Positions 43,647-53,253 of a stretch of DNA of 64,000 nt are shown piece after piece. The position numbers were made by a program, and so were the translations under genes. Location of the stretch: the NCBI GenBank assembly GCA_965200805.1, contig OZ241384.1, positions 2,356,001 to 2,420,000 on the forward strand. The letters are read 5' to 3'. How positions within the stretch are numbered: position 1 is the first letter of the stretch; each line of letters begins with the position of its first letter. Under the pieces are notes generated by a model. The model was not told where the DNA came from, did not search any database, and saw nothing but the letters and a program-made list of their open reading frames with translations. Source of the stretch: MPNP01 sp026709725. Its GTDB lineage: Bacteria > Pseudomonadota > Alphaproteobacteria > Rhodobacterales > Rhodobacteraceae.

Positions 43647-45191
43647 ATGGGAATGATGAAGGAATGGACCCGGCGCAAGTTCATGAAGAATATTGCGATG
43701 GGTGCCGGGGCCGCTGCTGCGGGCACGGCATTGCCCGGTCGGATGGGCTGGGGCATGGAAAGCGTGCCTCCCGGCAAGAAGCTCTTCAATGATATCGGGC
43801 TGAAATACTTTCAGGACTCGAACTGGCTGCATGCCCCGCTCTGGCTTTCGGATCACATCATGGCGGAAGCCGGCGTCGGCATTGAAAGCCGGGAAATCTA
43901 TGAAGGCGGCGATGCGGTGGCCAAGATCCTGCCGCAGCTGCTTTCGCGGAATCCCCGTTTTGACTTTGTGCAGTACCCCTGCCTCTACTTCGGCGCCTTT
44001 GCCGCGACCGGGCAGCTGGAGCCGCTTGATCCGTATCTTGAAGAATATGAAGGAACCCAAGCGTATCTCGACTGGGTGATGCCGGCCTATCGGGAGTTCT
44101 ACACGAAATGGAACGGTGACACCGTCGGACTGATGCTTGACGGTGACATTCACGTCTTCCACTACCGCAACCAGCACTTCAACAATCCCGAACTGCAAAG
44201 GAAATTCTCGACACGATTCCAGCGCGAACTTGAGGTTCCCAGAACCTGGCCCGAGTTCCTTGATTGCACCCAGTTCTTCACGGAAGAGCTCTCCAGTCAG
44301 GGCATCTACGGGACATCCATGGTGGTCAATCCGCCAAATTTCGGCTGGGGATTCTGGATGGACATCGCCGCGTCCGCGGGCGTGAACTACTTTGATGAAA
44401 ACATGAACCCTGTCATCAATCAGGGCAAGGCGGCTGAAGCCCTTGACATGTATCGCGAGATCATCAGGTTCGGGCCTCCGGGTGCCGAGGCAATGGACAT
44501 CGGAACGACCATTCAGCGGTGGCAGTCCGGCTCGGATGTCATGAGTATCTGGTGGATTGATCTGGCAGAGTTCACGGTACAGCAGCAGGGTGTCGAGCTT
44601 GCCGAAGACCAGGGTGCCGCGATTGTCCCCGGGTGGCCAATGGACGACGGCAGCGTGCAGCACCGTGCGATCTCGCTATGGTGTCGGACAGCATCGATTC
44701 CCAAGAACCTGCCCCAGGATGTCAAGGATGCCGCCTTCTACTTCATCTACAGGATGTCGCACCCGGACTATTCCGACCGTATTGTCGCTGATCCGTTCTG
44801 CGGTTCCGATCCGTTTGGCAGATCGCATTACACCGATGCCTCGGCGCAGATGTATATCGAGCCCAATCCGCAACGGGAAACGAATGAACTCTGGACTGTC
44901 AATGACGGGATTTTCCAGTCATTTGGACGGGCCCGGAATCATCTTGATGCCGGTCTGGCGAATATTGAGGTCGGCTATCCGCAGTTCTTCTGGGAGGGTG
45001 CACCCGAGTATGCCGATGCGCTTGGTCGAAATATCTCCAAGGCGATCAGCGGCGAGTTGACTTCACAACAGGCGCTTGATGAAGCCGCCGAGGAGTGGGT
45101 TCAGATTGTGCAGAGACTCGGCATCGATGAGCAGAAGTCCCAGTACAGGAACTTCCTCGACGGCGCCCGGTCCCTCGGTTACAAGATATAG
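43647..45191 (+). CDS. Extracellular solute-binding protein, Tat-exported
   Basis: 514 residues from the ATG at 43647. N-terminus WTRRKFMKNIAMGAGAAAAGTALPG is a twin-arginine signal. The mature protein has a family 1 binding-protein fold, longer than the usual 400-450 residues but similar in size to GlpV-type glycerol-binding proteins. Tat export suggests folding in the cytoplasm. It follows ATPase 2 by 55 bp and is followed by a strong hairpin at 45253-45282, which may protect its mRNA. Confidence 0.85.
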   Translation: MGMMKEWTRRKFMKNIAMGAGAAAAGTALPGRMGWGMESVPPGKKLFNDIGLKYFQDSNWLHAPLWLSDHIMAEAGVGIESREIYEGGDAVAKILPQLLSRNPRFDFVQYPCLYFGAFAATGQLEPLDPYLEEYEGTQAYLDWVMPAYREFYTKWNGDTVGLMLDGDIHVFHYRNQHFNNPELQRKFSTRFQRELEVPRTWPEFLDCTQFFTEELSSQGIYGTSMVVNPPNFGWGFWMDIAASAGVNYFDENMNPVINQGKAAEALDMYREIIRFGPPGAEAMDIGTTIQRWQSGSDVMSIWWIDLAEFTVQQQGVELAEDQGAAIVPGWPMDDGSVQHRAISLWCRTASIPKNLPQDVKDAAFYFIYRMSHPDYSDRIVADPFCGSDPFGRSHYTDASAQMYIEPNPQRETNELWTVNDGIFQSFGRARNHLDAGLANIEVGYPQFFWEGAPEYADALGRNISKAISGELTSQQALDEAAEEWVQIVQRLGIDEQKSQYRNFLDGARSLGYKI

Positions 45192-45252
45192 TCCGGCGAC
45201 AGGACGGAACCGGATCGATCATCTGTGTCGGCTGACTGATGCCGGCATCATG

Positions 45253-45282
45253 GCCCGCCCCACAGTTCCATGTGGGGCGGGC
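45253..45282 (+). terminator. Perfect 12-bp hairpin after the solute-binding protein gene
   Basis: GCCCGCCCCACA (45253-45264), loop GTTCCA, TGTGGGGCGGGC (45271-45282). There is no T run; it probably acts as an intercistronic stabiliser or partial terminator between the transporter and dhaK. Confidence 0.6.
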
Positions 45283-45305
45283 ATCCTTCCCCAATGAGAT
45301 TCGTC

Positions 45306-46313
45306 ATGAAAAAAATCCTCAATGATCCCACAGATTTTGTCGATGAAATGCTTGATGGGCTGATTGCGGCCCATCCTGATGCCTATTCCCTGCCCCATCC
45401 GCGCGTCGTTGCGCGTCCAGGCGGGGCCAAAGAGGGCAAGGTTGGAATCGTATCAGGCGGCGGGTCCGGGCATCTGCCTGTCTTTGCAGGTTATGTTGGT
45501 CATGGTCTGCTTGATGCCGTGGCTGTCGGCGATGTCTTTGCCTCACCATCAGCTGATCAGATGGCTGATTGCATGCGGGTCGCACACGGAGGGGCCGGCG
45601 TGCTCCGGCTCTACGGCAATTATGGTGGCGATGTCATGAACTTCGACATGGCCGGTGAAACGGTTGAGTTTGAGGATGACATTGAATCAACAACGGTTCT
45701 GCTGGCCGATGATGTGGTCTCGGCGCCACCCGAAGAGGCCGCCAAGCGCCGGGGAACGGGTGGCATGGTCTACGCCTTCAAGATTGCCGGAGCCTGTGCA
45801 GAAGCGATGGGCGATCTGGCTCACGTGACCGGGATTGCCCAGCGGACGGCGGATAATTGCCGCTCGATCGGCATGGCTCTCACGCCCTGCACCGTTCCCC
45901 AGGCCGGCAAGCCGACCTTCATGATTGGTGAGGACGAAATGGAGATGGGCATGGGACTCCATGGTGAACCCGGGATCTGGCGGGATACGCTGAAACCGGC
46001 AGACGCCATCACCGATGAGATGATGGATCGTCTGCTGGCTGATATGCCATTGAAACACGGTGATCGCTGTTCGATCATGGTCAACTCCCTCGGAGCGACA
46101 CCGCCGGAGGAACTCTATATCATGTACCGACGCGCCAAGGATCGGCTGGATGGTGACGGGGTGGTGATCTCCATGCCATTGATCGGGCGCTATGCCACAT
46201 CCATGGAGATGACCGGGGCGACCATAACACTCTGCAAGCTTGACGATGAGCTTGAAAATCTTCTCAGGAAACCCTGCCACTGCGCCTTCTGGGTCCAGCA
46301 CGATCTCACATGA
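45306..46313 (+). CDS. dhaK: Dihydroxyacetone kinase subunit DhaK
   Basis: 335 residues from the ATG at 45306 (45294 also possible). VSGGGSGHLPVFAGYVG binds phosphate, and MGMGLHGEPGIW holds His219, the residue that covalently binds the ketone substrate as a hemiaminal. Separate K and L subunits match the PTS-type DhaK family or two-subunit tetrulose/DHA kinases. A DhaM subunit is not in the window. Four-bp overlap with dhaL. Confidence 0.9.
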   Translation: MKKILNDPTDFVDEMLDGLIAAHPDAYSLPHPRVVARPGGAKEGKVGIVSGGGSGHLPVFAGYVGHGLLDAVAVGDVFASPSADQMADCMRVAHGGAGVLRLYGNYGGDVMNFDMAGETVEFEDDIESTTVLLADDVVSAPPEEAAKRRGTGGMVYAFKIAGACAEAMGDLAHVTGIAQRTADNCRSIGMALTPCTVPQAGKPTFMIGEDEMEMGMGLHGEPGIWRDTLKPADAITDEMMDRLLADMPLKHGDRCSIMVNSLGATPPEELYIMYRRAKDRLDGDGVVISMPLIGRYATSMEMTGATITLCKLDDELENLLRKPCHCAFWVQHDLT

Positions 46314-46912
46314 CTCTTGATTGTCACGATCTGGTCCGGGCGACCCGGCGACTGGCGGCAGCGACCGCGGCCGCCAAGGATACGTTGAACGCGCAGGATG
46401 GGAAACTTGGCGATGGCGATCTCGGGATCACGCTGGCCAATGGCTGGGCTGAGGCTGATTCTGCGGAGTTGCCCACGGATGATCTCGGTCGCGCATTCAT
46501 GGTTCTCTCGAAGGCCTTTCAGCGGGTCTCCGCGTCCTCATACGGGACACTGCTCGCCACGGGTTTGATGGCTGCGGCCAGAGCTGCCAAAGGCAGGGAG
46601 AGCATTGAAATGACCGAGATCTCAGGTCTTCTTGCCGCAGCACGGGATGCCATGATGGCCAGGGGTCGCGGTGAGTTGGGGCAAAAAAGCGTGCTGGATG
46701 TCCTTGACGCTCTGGCAGCAGCCACTGCTGATCTCGCTGAGCGTGAAGAGATCGCCAGGGCGGCCCGCATCTCTGTCGATCGGACTCTGGAAGGATTTCG
46801 CCAGCGTCCTGCCGGGCTTGGACGGGCACGGATGTATGGCGATGCGTCCATTGGACTTGATGACCCGGGCATGCTGGCTGTCAAAATAATGCTTGACGGA
46901 CTCATGGCCTGA
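46310..46912 (+). CDS. dhaL: Dihydroxyacetone kinase subunit DhaL
   Basis: 200 residues, all-helical. LNAQDGKLGDGDLGI has the three aspartates (30, 35, 37) that hold magnesium-ADP/ATP. It is the phosphoryl-donating partner of DhaK. Whether ATP or a PTS protein recharges it cannot be told from sequence. cobT begins 19 bp later. Confidence 0.9.
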   Translation: MTLDCHDLVRATRRLAAATAAAKDTLNAQDGKLGDGDLGITLANGWAEADSAELPTDDLGRAFMVLSKAFQRVSASSYGTLLATGLMAAARAAKGRESIEMTEISGLLAAARDAMMARGRGELGQKSVLDVLDALAAATADLAEREEIARAARISVDRTLEGFRQRPAGLGRARMYGDASIGLDDPGMLAVKIMLDGLMA

Positions 46913-46931
46913 TTCCTTTCCGGAGGTTACG

Positions 46932-47966
46932 ATGGGAATGACTCGAATCCAGCGCCCCCCTGCATCCCTTGCAGAGGTCCATGAACGCTGTCGGAACAAA
47001 CCCTCTGCAGACATCGGTGCCGCCCGGCGGGCCGGTGAGCGCAATACCGCTCTGACCAAGCCCCCGGGCTCGCTTGGCCGACTTGAAGACCTCGCAATCT
47101 GGTACAGATCCTGGCACCCTGACCGAAGGCGGATTGAGAAAATCCAGACTGTCATCTTTGCCGGCAACCACGGTATTGCCGCCCGCGGTGTTTCGGCATA
47201 CCCTGCTGATGTCACCGCGCAGATGGTGGCCAATTTTGATGCAGGGGGAGCGGCAATCAATCAACTGGTTGCCATGATCGGGGGCACCCTGAATGTCGTC
47301 CCGCTCCAGCTCGAGACTCCCACAAACGACTTCAGTGAGGCTCCGGCCATGTCAGTCGAGGAGACAGTCGCAGCCTTTGGTGTTGGCTGGAGTTCAATTG
47401 ATCAGGCAGCCGATCTCTTGATTCTGGGTGAGATGGGAATCGGCAACACGACATCCGCTGCCGCGATCTGCTATGGCCTGTTTGGCGGGGCGGTTGATGA
47501 CTGGATTGGACAGGGCACGGGTGTCGATCAGGGCGGTCTTGACCGCAAGCGCACCCTTCTGGAAGCGGCCCTGCAATGCAACGAATCATCTCTCACTGAT
47601 CCGCTTGGCGTTCTGCAATGCCTCGGCGGGCGGGAAGTCGCTGCGCTGTCAGGCGCTCTCTGTGCTGCCCGCCATGCTTCACTGCCTGTGGTTCTGGACG
47701 GGTATATTGTCACTGCCGCCGCCGCGGTCCTCTACTGCTGTGCCGAGGACATGCTTGATCACACTGTCGCGGGCCACCTTTCATCCGAGCAAGCCCATCG
47801 GCGCCTGCTTGACCGCCTGAAACTCAATCCCCTGCTTGATCTGGCGATGCGGCTTGGCGAGGGGAGCGGAGCGGCGGTCGCCGCCCAGATCCTGAAATCC
47901 GCTATGGCGTGCCACGACGGGATGGCGACATTTGGTGAGGCCGGTGTTTCAGAATCCGGACCGTGA
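46932..47966 (+). CDS. cobT: Nicotinate-nucleotide-dimethylbenzimidazole phosphoribosyltransferase
   Basis: 344 residues from the ATG at 46932, with GGAGG 5-6 nt upstream. KPPGSLGRLEDLAIWY, VIFAGNHGIAARGVSAYP, LILGEMGIGNTTSAAAI, LDGYIVTAAAAVL and MATFGEAGVS (catalytic Glu near the C-terminus) are all CobT/CobU marks. It makes alpha-ribazole-5'-phosphate for the lower ligand of cobalamin. Placement after dhaL suggests co-transcription, although the metabolic link is not obvious. Convergent with the next ATPase gene, 4 bp between stops. Confidence 0.94.
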   Translation: MGMTRIQRPPASLAEVHERCRNKPSADIGAARRAGERNTALTKPPGSLGRLEDLAIWYRSWHPDRRRIEKIQTVIFAGNHGIAARGVSAYPADVTAQMVANFDAGGAAINQLVAMIGGTLNVVPLQLETPTNDFSEAPAMSVEETVAAFGVGWSSIDQAADLLILGEMGIGNTTSAAAICYGLFGGAVDDWIGQGTGVDQGGLDRKRTLLEAALQCNESSLTDPLGVLQCLGGREVAALSGALCAARHASLPVVLDGYIVTAAAAVLYCCAEDMLDHTVAGHLSSEQAHRRLLDRLKLNPLLDLAMRLGEGSGAAVAAQILKSAMACHDGMATFGEAGVSESGP

Positions 47967-47970
47967 GGGT

Positions 47971-49056
47971 TCAGCGGCAACGCCGCCCGCCTGCATCGAA
48001 GAGCAGGGCCTTGTCCCGGGGGATGAAGACCGGCAAACGGTCGTTGTCCCTGATTGAGCGATCGCCGCGGCGTTCGACGATCATCTTGCAGTCACCCGCG
48101 GTCTGTGCGTGGATGTATGTGATTTCGCCCAGCTGTTCGGTCACTTCACAGTCGAGGGTGAGGGGAGATCCCCGCCCCTCTTCATAGAGGACATGTTCCG
48201 GTCTGATGCCAAGAGTGACATCCTGTCCGATCTCCAGACCATCACCCTGTGCCGCGGTCATGATCGGTGTATCGGATCCATGCGGGCGCACAGATGTTGA
48301 TCCCGCTTCAATTGCGGTAACCCTGGCCGGGATGAAGTTCATCCCGGGAGAGCCGATGAAACCGGCAACAAACCGGTTGTCAGGATCATCATAGAGATCC
48401 ATTGGCGTGCCGACCTGTTCCACACGACCCCCATTCAGCACAACGATCCGGTCAGCGAGAGTCATGGCCTCAACCTGGTCGTGTGTGACATAGATCATGG
48501 TGGCCCGGAGACGCTTGTGCAGGCGGGAAATTTCAACGCGCATATGAACGCGCAAGTCCGCATCCAGATTTGAAAGAGGCTCATCAAAGAGAAAAATCCT
48601 GGGGTTGCGGACAATGGCACGCCCAATGGCCACGCGCTGTCGCTGCCCACCGGAGAGAGCCGCCGGCTTCCGTTCCATCAAACCCTCAAGATGCAGGCTG
48701 CGGGCTGCCGCCTCAACACGTTCACGGATGATCTCCCTGGCAACGCCATTGGCCCGCAAACCAAAACTCATGTTCTCTTCCACCGTCATATGGGGGTAGA
48801 GTGCGTAGGATTGAAAGACCATGACCACATTGCGATCCACAGGTGCAAGATCTGTGACGTCTTTCTCATCGATATGGATTGATCCCCTGTCTGTCGTCTC
48901 AAGACCGGCGATCATGCGCAGCAGCGTTGATTTTCCACAGCCGGAAGGGCCGACAATGACAACAAATTCATGGTCGGCAACGGCAAGGTCAATCCCGTGA
49001 ACGACCGTCTCGCTCCCGAACTTTTTGGTGACACCGTTCAATTGGAGGCTGGCCAT
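47971..49056 (-). CDS. Sugar ABC transporter ATPase (UgpC/MalK-like)
   Basis: 361 residues. Walker A GPSGCGKST, Q-loop VFQSYALYPHM (canonical Gln, unlike the 41-43 kb pair), signature ALSGGQRQRVAIGR, Walker B IFLFDEPLSNLDADL, H-loop VTHDQVEAM, then a TOBE domain with GIRPEHV. Last gene of a second importer on the minus strand, 19 bp after its permease. Confidence 0.93.
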   Translation of the reverse strand: MASLQLNGVTKKFGSETVVHGIDLAVADHEFVVIVGPSGCGKSTLLRMIAGLETTDRGSIHIDEKDVTDLAPVDRNVVMVFQSYALYPHMTVEENMSFGLRANGVAREIIRERVEAAARSLHLEGLMERKPAALSGGQRQRVAIGRAIVRNPRIFLFDEPLSNLDADLRVHMRVEISRLHKRLRATMIYVTHDQVEAMTLADRIVVLNGGRVEQVGTPMDLYDDPDNRFVAGFIGSPGMNFIPARVTAIEAGSTSVRPHGSDTPIMTAAQGDGLEIGQDVTLGIRPEHVLYEEGRGSPLTLDCEVTEQLGEITYIHAQTAGDCKMIVERRGDRSIRDNDRLPVFIPRDKALLFDAGGRRCR

Positions 49057-49075
49057 ATTTCGGCTCCTTTCCGGT

Positions 49076-49879
49076 CTATCTGCCGATGCCTGTCGTCAGA
49101 CCCCTGACCAGACCGCGCTGAAAGAACAGTGCCAGCAGGTACACCGGAATCATGGCCGCCAGGGATGCCACTGCCATCTGCCCATAACGCAGCTGCCGAT
49201 CTCCCTGAAAGAGGGAAAGGCCGATCGGGACTGTTTGTGTATCCTGACTGCGGGCGAGGAAGGAAGCGAAGAGGAACTCGTTGTAGGCAAGGATCAGACA
49301 GATGATCCCCGTTGAGGCAATGCCGGGCATCAGGAGCGGAATCACAATTGAGCGCAGGATACGAAAATAGCCGACACCCTCCACCCTGGCCGCCTCCTCG
49401 AGCTCAACCGGGAGCCGCCGGACAAATGATGACAGCAGCCAGAAGGCAACCGGCAAGTTCATCACGCCATAGACCAGAATGATGCCGAGATGGGTATTGA
49501 TCAGACCAAGGTCACGCAGGAGAAAAAACAGTGGAAAAAGGGCGACGATCGGCGGCGCGACATAGGTTCCGAGGATGACAGCCGGAAACCAGTTGCCGCC
49601 AATCCGGTAGCGGACAATTGCATGCGTGGCAGGAACTGCAATCAGGAGTGTCAAAAGGGCCCCACAAATGGCAACAATCGCCGAGTTCAGCAGATAGCGA
49701 TCAAGAGCAATTGATCCGAAGGCATCGGGGAAGTTCTGCCAGCGGATGGAGCGGGGAAAGATATCGCCCGTCGCAATATCCGCCTGACCCTTCAGGGAGA
49801 CCATGGCCATGAAGAGAATGGGAAAGACAAAGAACAGGATGACGCCCGTCATGATGATCCTGTAGGTCATCCGGCTCAT
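49076..49879 (-). CDS. Sugar ABC transporter permease (MalG-like)
   Basis: 267 residues with six transmembrane segments. EAA loop ELEEAARVEGVGYFRILRSIVIPL and the ending FFQRGLVRGLTTGIGR are typical. The start overlaps the stop of the partner permease by 4 bp. Confidence 0.92.
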   Translation of the reverse strand: MSRMTYRIIMTGVILFFVFPILFMAMVSLKGQADIATGDIFPRSIRWQNFPDAFGSIALDRYLLNSAIVAICGALLTLLIAVPATHAIVRYRIGGNWFPAVILGTYVAPPIVALFPLFFLLRDLGLINTHLGIILVYGVMNLPVAFWLLSSFVRRLPVELEEAARVEGVGYFRILRSIVIPLLMPGIASTGIICLILAYNEFLFASFLARSQDTQTVPIGLSLFQGDRQLRYGQMAVASLAAMIPVYLLALFFQRGLVRGLTTGIGR

Positions 49880-50796
49880 GACAGGCGTTCCACAGCCTTG
49901 TCGTGCGCCACGGTAAAGGGAATTGTCGCCAGGCCCACCACGATGGCAAACAGCAATGTCATGGCCGCCGCGAGCCCGATATTGAACTGCTGGATACCAA
50001 TCCGGTAGATATAGAAACTCGACACTGTGGTGGACTGCCCGGGACCGCCGGCTGTCAGCACAAACACAAGATCAAAGAGTTTGAATGCGATCACAAGTTT
50101 CAGAACCGCAATTCCGATCAGGCCGGGGAGAAGCATCGGCAATGTGATCCAGCGAAAGATCGACCACTTTGAACGGACTTCCAGTTTCGCAGCTTCATAG
50201 ACTTCTGTCGGCAGTGTCTGAAGGGCTGCAAAGGACATCAGTGCGACAAAAGGCGCCCATTGCCAGACATCCGCAAGAACCAGTGAGGCAAATGCCGGTG
50301 TCGGCTCTCCAAGAAAACTGACGGGAGCGCTGATGAGTGAGAGATCGGCAAGAACAGCATTCACCAATCCACCATTTGGAATCAGGAGAAGCTGCCACAT
50401 GATTGCAGCCGTGACCGGCGGTGTCAGCAGTGGCAGGAGAATCAGGGTTCGAATCAGATCCCGGGCCTTCACTGCCTGGTCGAGAAGCAGAGCCATCCCG
50501 ACCCCGGCAAACATCGCCAGTCCGGTCGTCGTGAAGGCAAGGGCCACAGACCGCCAGAGCGAGGCAACAAAGCGCTCGTCACCAAGGGCCTCGGCAAACT
50601 GTTCACCGCCAATCCATTCCTGGAAGGGGTTGGCGAGATTGCTCTCGGTAATTGCAAGGCCAATCAGGTAGATGAAGGGATAAACAGCAAAGACACCCAG
50701 CCCGACTACCAGTGGAACAATGCACAGGAATGCAATAACGCGCCCGGAGTCCTGACCGGATTTCCGGGCGCGCGTTATCGAAACAGGCCTGCTCAC
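49876..50796 (-). CDS. Sugar ABC transporter permease (MalF-like)
   Basis: 306 residues. The N-terminus is cytoplasmic and basic, followed by six transmembrane segments. The EAA loop is VYEAAKLEVRSKWSIFRWITLPML, with Glu-Val in place of the usual Asp-Gly after AAKL, a minor departure. Partner of the MalG-like permease; 46 bp after the binding-protein gene. Confidence 0.9.
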   Translation of the reverse strand: MSRPVSITRARKSGQDSGRVIAFLCIVPLVVGLGVFAVYPFIYLIGLAITESNLANPFQEWIGGEQFAEALGDERFVASLWRSVALAFTTTGLAMFAGVGMALLLDQAVKARDLIRTLILLPLLTPPVTAAIMWQLLLIPNGGLVNAVLADLSLISAPVSFLGEPTPAFASLVLADVWQWAPFVALMSFAALQTLPTEVYEAAKLEVRSKWSIFRWITLPMLLPGLIGIAVLKLVIAFKLFDLVFVLTAGGPGQSTTVSSFYIYRIGIQQFNIGLAAAMTLLFAIVVGLATIPFTVAHDKAVERLS

Positions 50797-50842
50797 ATCA
50801 CCAGTCGGGCGGCCACAACGTTCCTATCCGGGTCCGAGATGA

Positions 50843-52192
50843 CTACCCGACAATTTTTTCCCATGCAGCATGCGCATCTGTCATCGCCTGTTCAGCCGTC
50901 TTGCTGCCCGCCATCATCAGGCCGAGCTCATCGGTCAGGGTCTGCATCATTTCCGGTGAATCGGCATTGCGGGGCCACGGGAAGGCATCGTTGATGGCCC
51001 GTTCCACCACCGCACCCTGCAGGGGCGCAAAGCCTTTATAGACCGGAATCGCCGTATTGCGTGTCGGGTCAACACCTGTCGCGTTGTTGACAAGCACCTG
51101 TTCGTGGAATGCCTTGGAGGAGGCCATCTTGACGAACGCCCAGGCCATGTCCGGATTCGATGAGCCGGTCGATGCCCCGAAGGCAAGACCGGCATTCATC
51201 GCCGGACGGTTGACCGTATTGCCGCCGCCAACCGGCATCGGCACAACACCCCACTTGCCAACCATTTCGGACTGTTCCGGATCCTCAAGCCATGTTCCCA
51301 TGTCAGTCCAGAACTCAATCATGCCGGCCTGACCACCGAGGAATTGCGGGATTGAGTTGCCAAAACCGGTCTCCAGAGGGGTGGGTGTGGCATGGGGTGC
51401 TGCATTGAGCATGGCCTGTGCCGCACCAATCGCTGCATCTGTCGCCAGTGTCGGTCTGCCGTCTGCATCCGTGAACGTGCCACCAAAACCACCCAACCGA
51501 TTGGCAAATGTCGATCCGATAATGACCGGAATCTGCTGCGCCAGCATCAATGCGCCAAAGATATTGTTGTCCTTTTCGCCCTCGGTGATCACCCCTGCGG
51601 CATTCTCGTAATCATCCCAGGTGGCTGGCGCTGCGAGGCCATAGCGCTCAAAGAGGACCTTGTTGTAGTAGAGAACATGGGTATCGCCATCATAGGGAAG
51701 ACCGTAGCGCCGCCCATCAACAAGCGTGTAGGCATCATAAATCGATCCAAGAAAATCAGCCGGATCAATCTCACCCCTATCAGCAGCAATGCGATCAGTG
51801 ATGTCCGCGAGGACATTGTCGCGAACCAGGGCTCCGATATCTGTGTAGAAATATTCAAACACATCGAATTCATTGGTTCCGGACGCAACATCAAGCGTTG
51901 CCTGGGCCCGAACCTGATCAAAAGGAATCTGGACCGCTTCGACTTCGGCGCCTGTCAATTGGGCAAAGCCCGCCGAGAGAGGGTCAATCGAACCCGCATG
52001 GGGCTGAATGATCATGAATTTGAGAGTCTGACCGGAAAAATCCATGGCCATCAACTTGTTGACAAGGACTGCATTGCTCAACAGAGGGGCTGCAAGGGCT
52101 GCGGACAGGCTGCCACGAACAAACCGACGGCGGGTCATCCCGCCCTCCACGCGTTCAATGGCCTTCAGATCTGCTTGTGCGATTTTGTTCAT
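50843..52192 (-). CDS. Sugar-binding protein, Tat-exported
   Basis: 449 residues. The N-terminal MTRRRFVRGSLSAALAAPLLSN (from residue 19) is a twin-arginine signal preceded by a short extra cytoplasmic stretch. The mature part has the family 1 fold, with GRRYGLPYDGDTHVLYYNK and MAWAFVKMASSKAF. AGAGG stands about 7 nt before the ATG. It leads the four-gene operon 52192-47971. Ligand unknown. Confidence 0.88.
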   Translation of the reverse strand: MNKIAQADLKAIERVEGGMTRRRFVRGSLSAALAAPLLSNAVLVNKLMAMDFSGQTLKFMIIQPHAGSIDPLSAGFAQLTGAEVEAVQIPFDQVRAQATLDVASGTNEFDVFEYFYTDIGALVRDNVLADITDRIAADRGEIDPADFLGSIYDAYTLVDGRRYGLPYDGDTHVLYYNKVLFERYGLAAPATWDDYENAAGVITEGEKDNNIFGALMLAQQIPVIIGSTFANRLGGFGGTFTDADGRPTLATDAAIGAAQAMLNAAPHATPTPLETGFGNSIPQFLGGQAGMIEFWTDMGTWLEDPEQSEMVGKWGVVPMPVGGGNTVNRPAMNAGLAFGASTGSSNPDMAWAFVKMASSKAFHEQVLVNNATGVDPTRNTAIPVYKGFAPLQGAVVERAINDAFPWPRNADSPEMMQTLTDELGLMMAGSKTAEQAMTDAHAAWEKIVG

Positions 52193-53253
52193 CTTTCACC
52201 TCTTCCAGTTGCGATGTGCAGTCTCCACAGTCCTCACCAATGTCTCACGATACCAACAATCCGGACGCAAATCGGACTGTGCTGCATCGGGTGATCATGG
52301 CACATATTTCGCTGTTTGCAACAGGTTCCCGATGATTGATACGGTTTTGCCCTCAAAAGACAGACCCTGTTGCCAAAGCCGGTTCTGCCCCCTTGTCCCG
52401 GAGGCAGGCCGCCAACCACGCTGCGGAGAACAGGGACGGACAAGGGGTCAGGCCAGCAGGCCCTTCTCCGACCGGCCGACTGCCGCGGTTCCCGTCAGAT
52501 CACATAGCCTGAACAGCGGCCCTTTCATGCAGGATGAAGTTCGATGCGTCAGGATCATCCTTGCCGGTGTTGTGCATGCAGAGGCTGTCACCATCCCCCC
52601 TGATTGATCCCGACACTGAGGCTGGCATTGCGAGCGGGATTGATCAGGCTCCTCAATTCGAGATTATCAATCGACGGATAATGAGTGCAGGCACTGGGGT
52701 CAATGACATCCCCACCGGACGAGAGGTCAAGGATGCTGTTGCCCCTGCAACCGAAGATGAGGGTCTTGCCCCCGCTGCCTGATCAACAGCCCCGGGAATC
52801 CCCGTGCCCCTCCATGGAGGGGCTCAGAGGTCGAATGTATCCATAAGATTGATGGTCAGTCGAATCCCAGATCCTTGTTCGATGGTGTGCTTTCTGCGAT
52901 CAGCAGGGTGAGCGCAGTCAGGGTTTCTGGATCGGGTCGCTCCTTTATCCCTTCCTGCATCATGCAGAATCCCTGCCGGTGATCTTTCTCGCCAATGATG
53001 ATCCGGGCCGAAGGCCGCCTGCGCCTTCTTGCCGTGCGCATCCAGGAGAGGAAGCCGCTGGCGGTTGGGGATCAGGGACCGGAGAGATCCTCAACCGGCT
53101 GCTCCCGACCGCGGAGGATGGTCCACCAGGCAGAACACCCTGTGGATTGCCGACTGGTACGGGAAGCGTGGGTTCATCGGGAGCGAGGTTTGAGGCATGC
53201 CAACCTTTTCCAGGTGCAGCACATACTCTTCTGCACCAGAACACCCTTCGGTG
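52193..53253. other. Gene-poor interval between two transporters
   Basis: About 1.06 kb. It contains the promoter of the 52192 operon, a CCCCTTGTCC/GGACAAGGGG inverted repeat (52389-52398 and 52438-52447) and an 18-bp palindrome at 52806-52823. A small minus-strand frame ending at 52856 could be a gene remnant; no family is recognised. Confidence 0.45.
52806..52823. repeat. Perfect 18-bp palindrome
   Basis: GCCCCTCCATGGAGGGGC, self-complementary without a loop. It may be a protein site or terminator remnant downstream of the small minus-strand frame ending at 52856. Confidence 0.45.
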
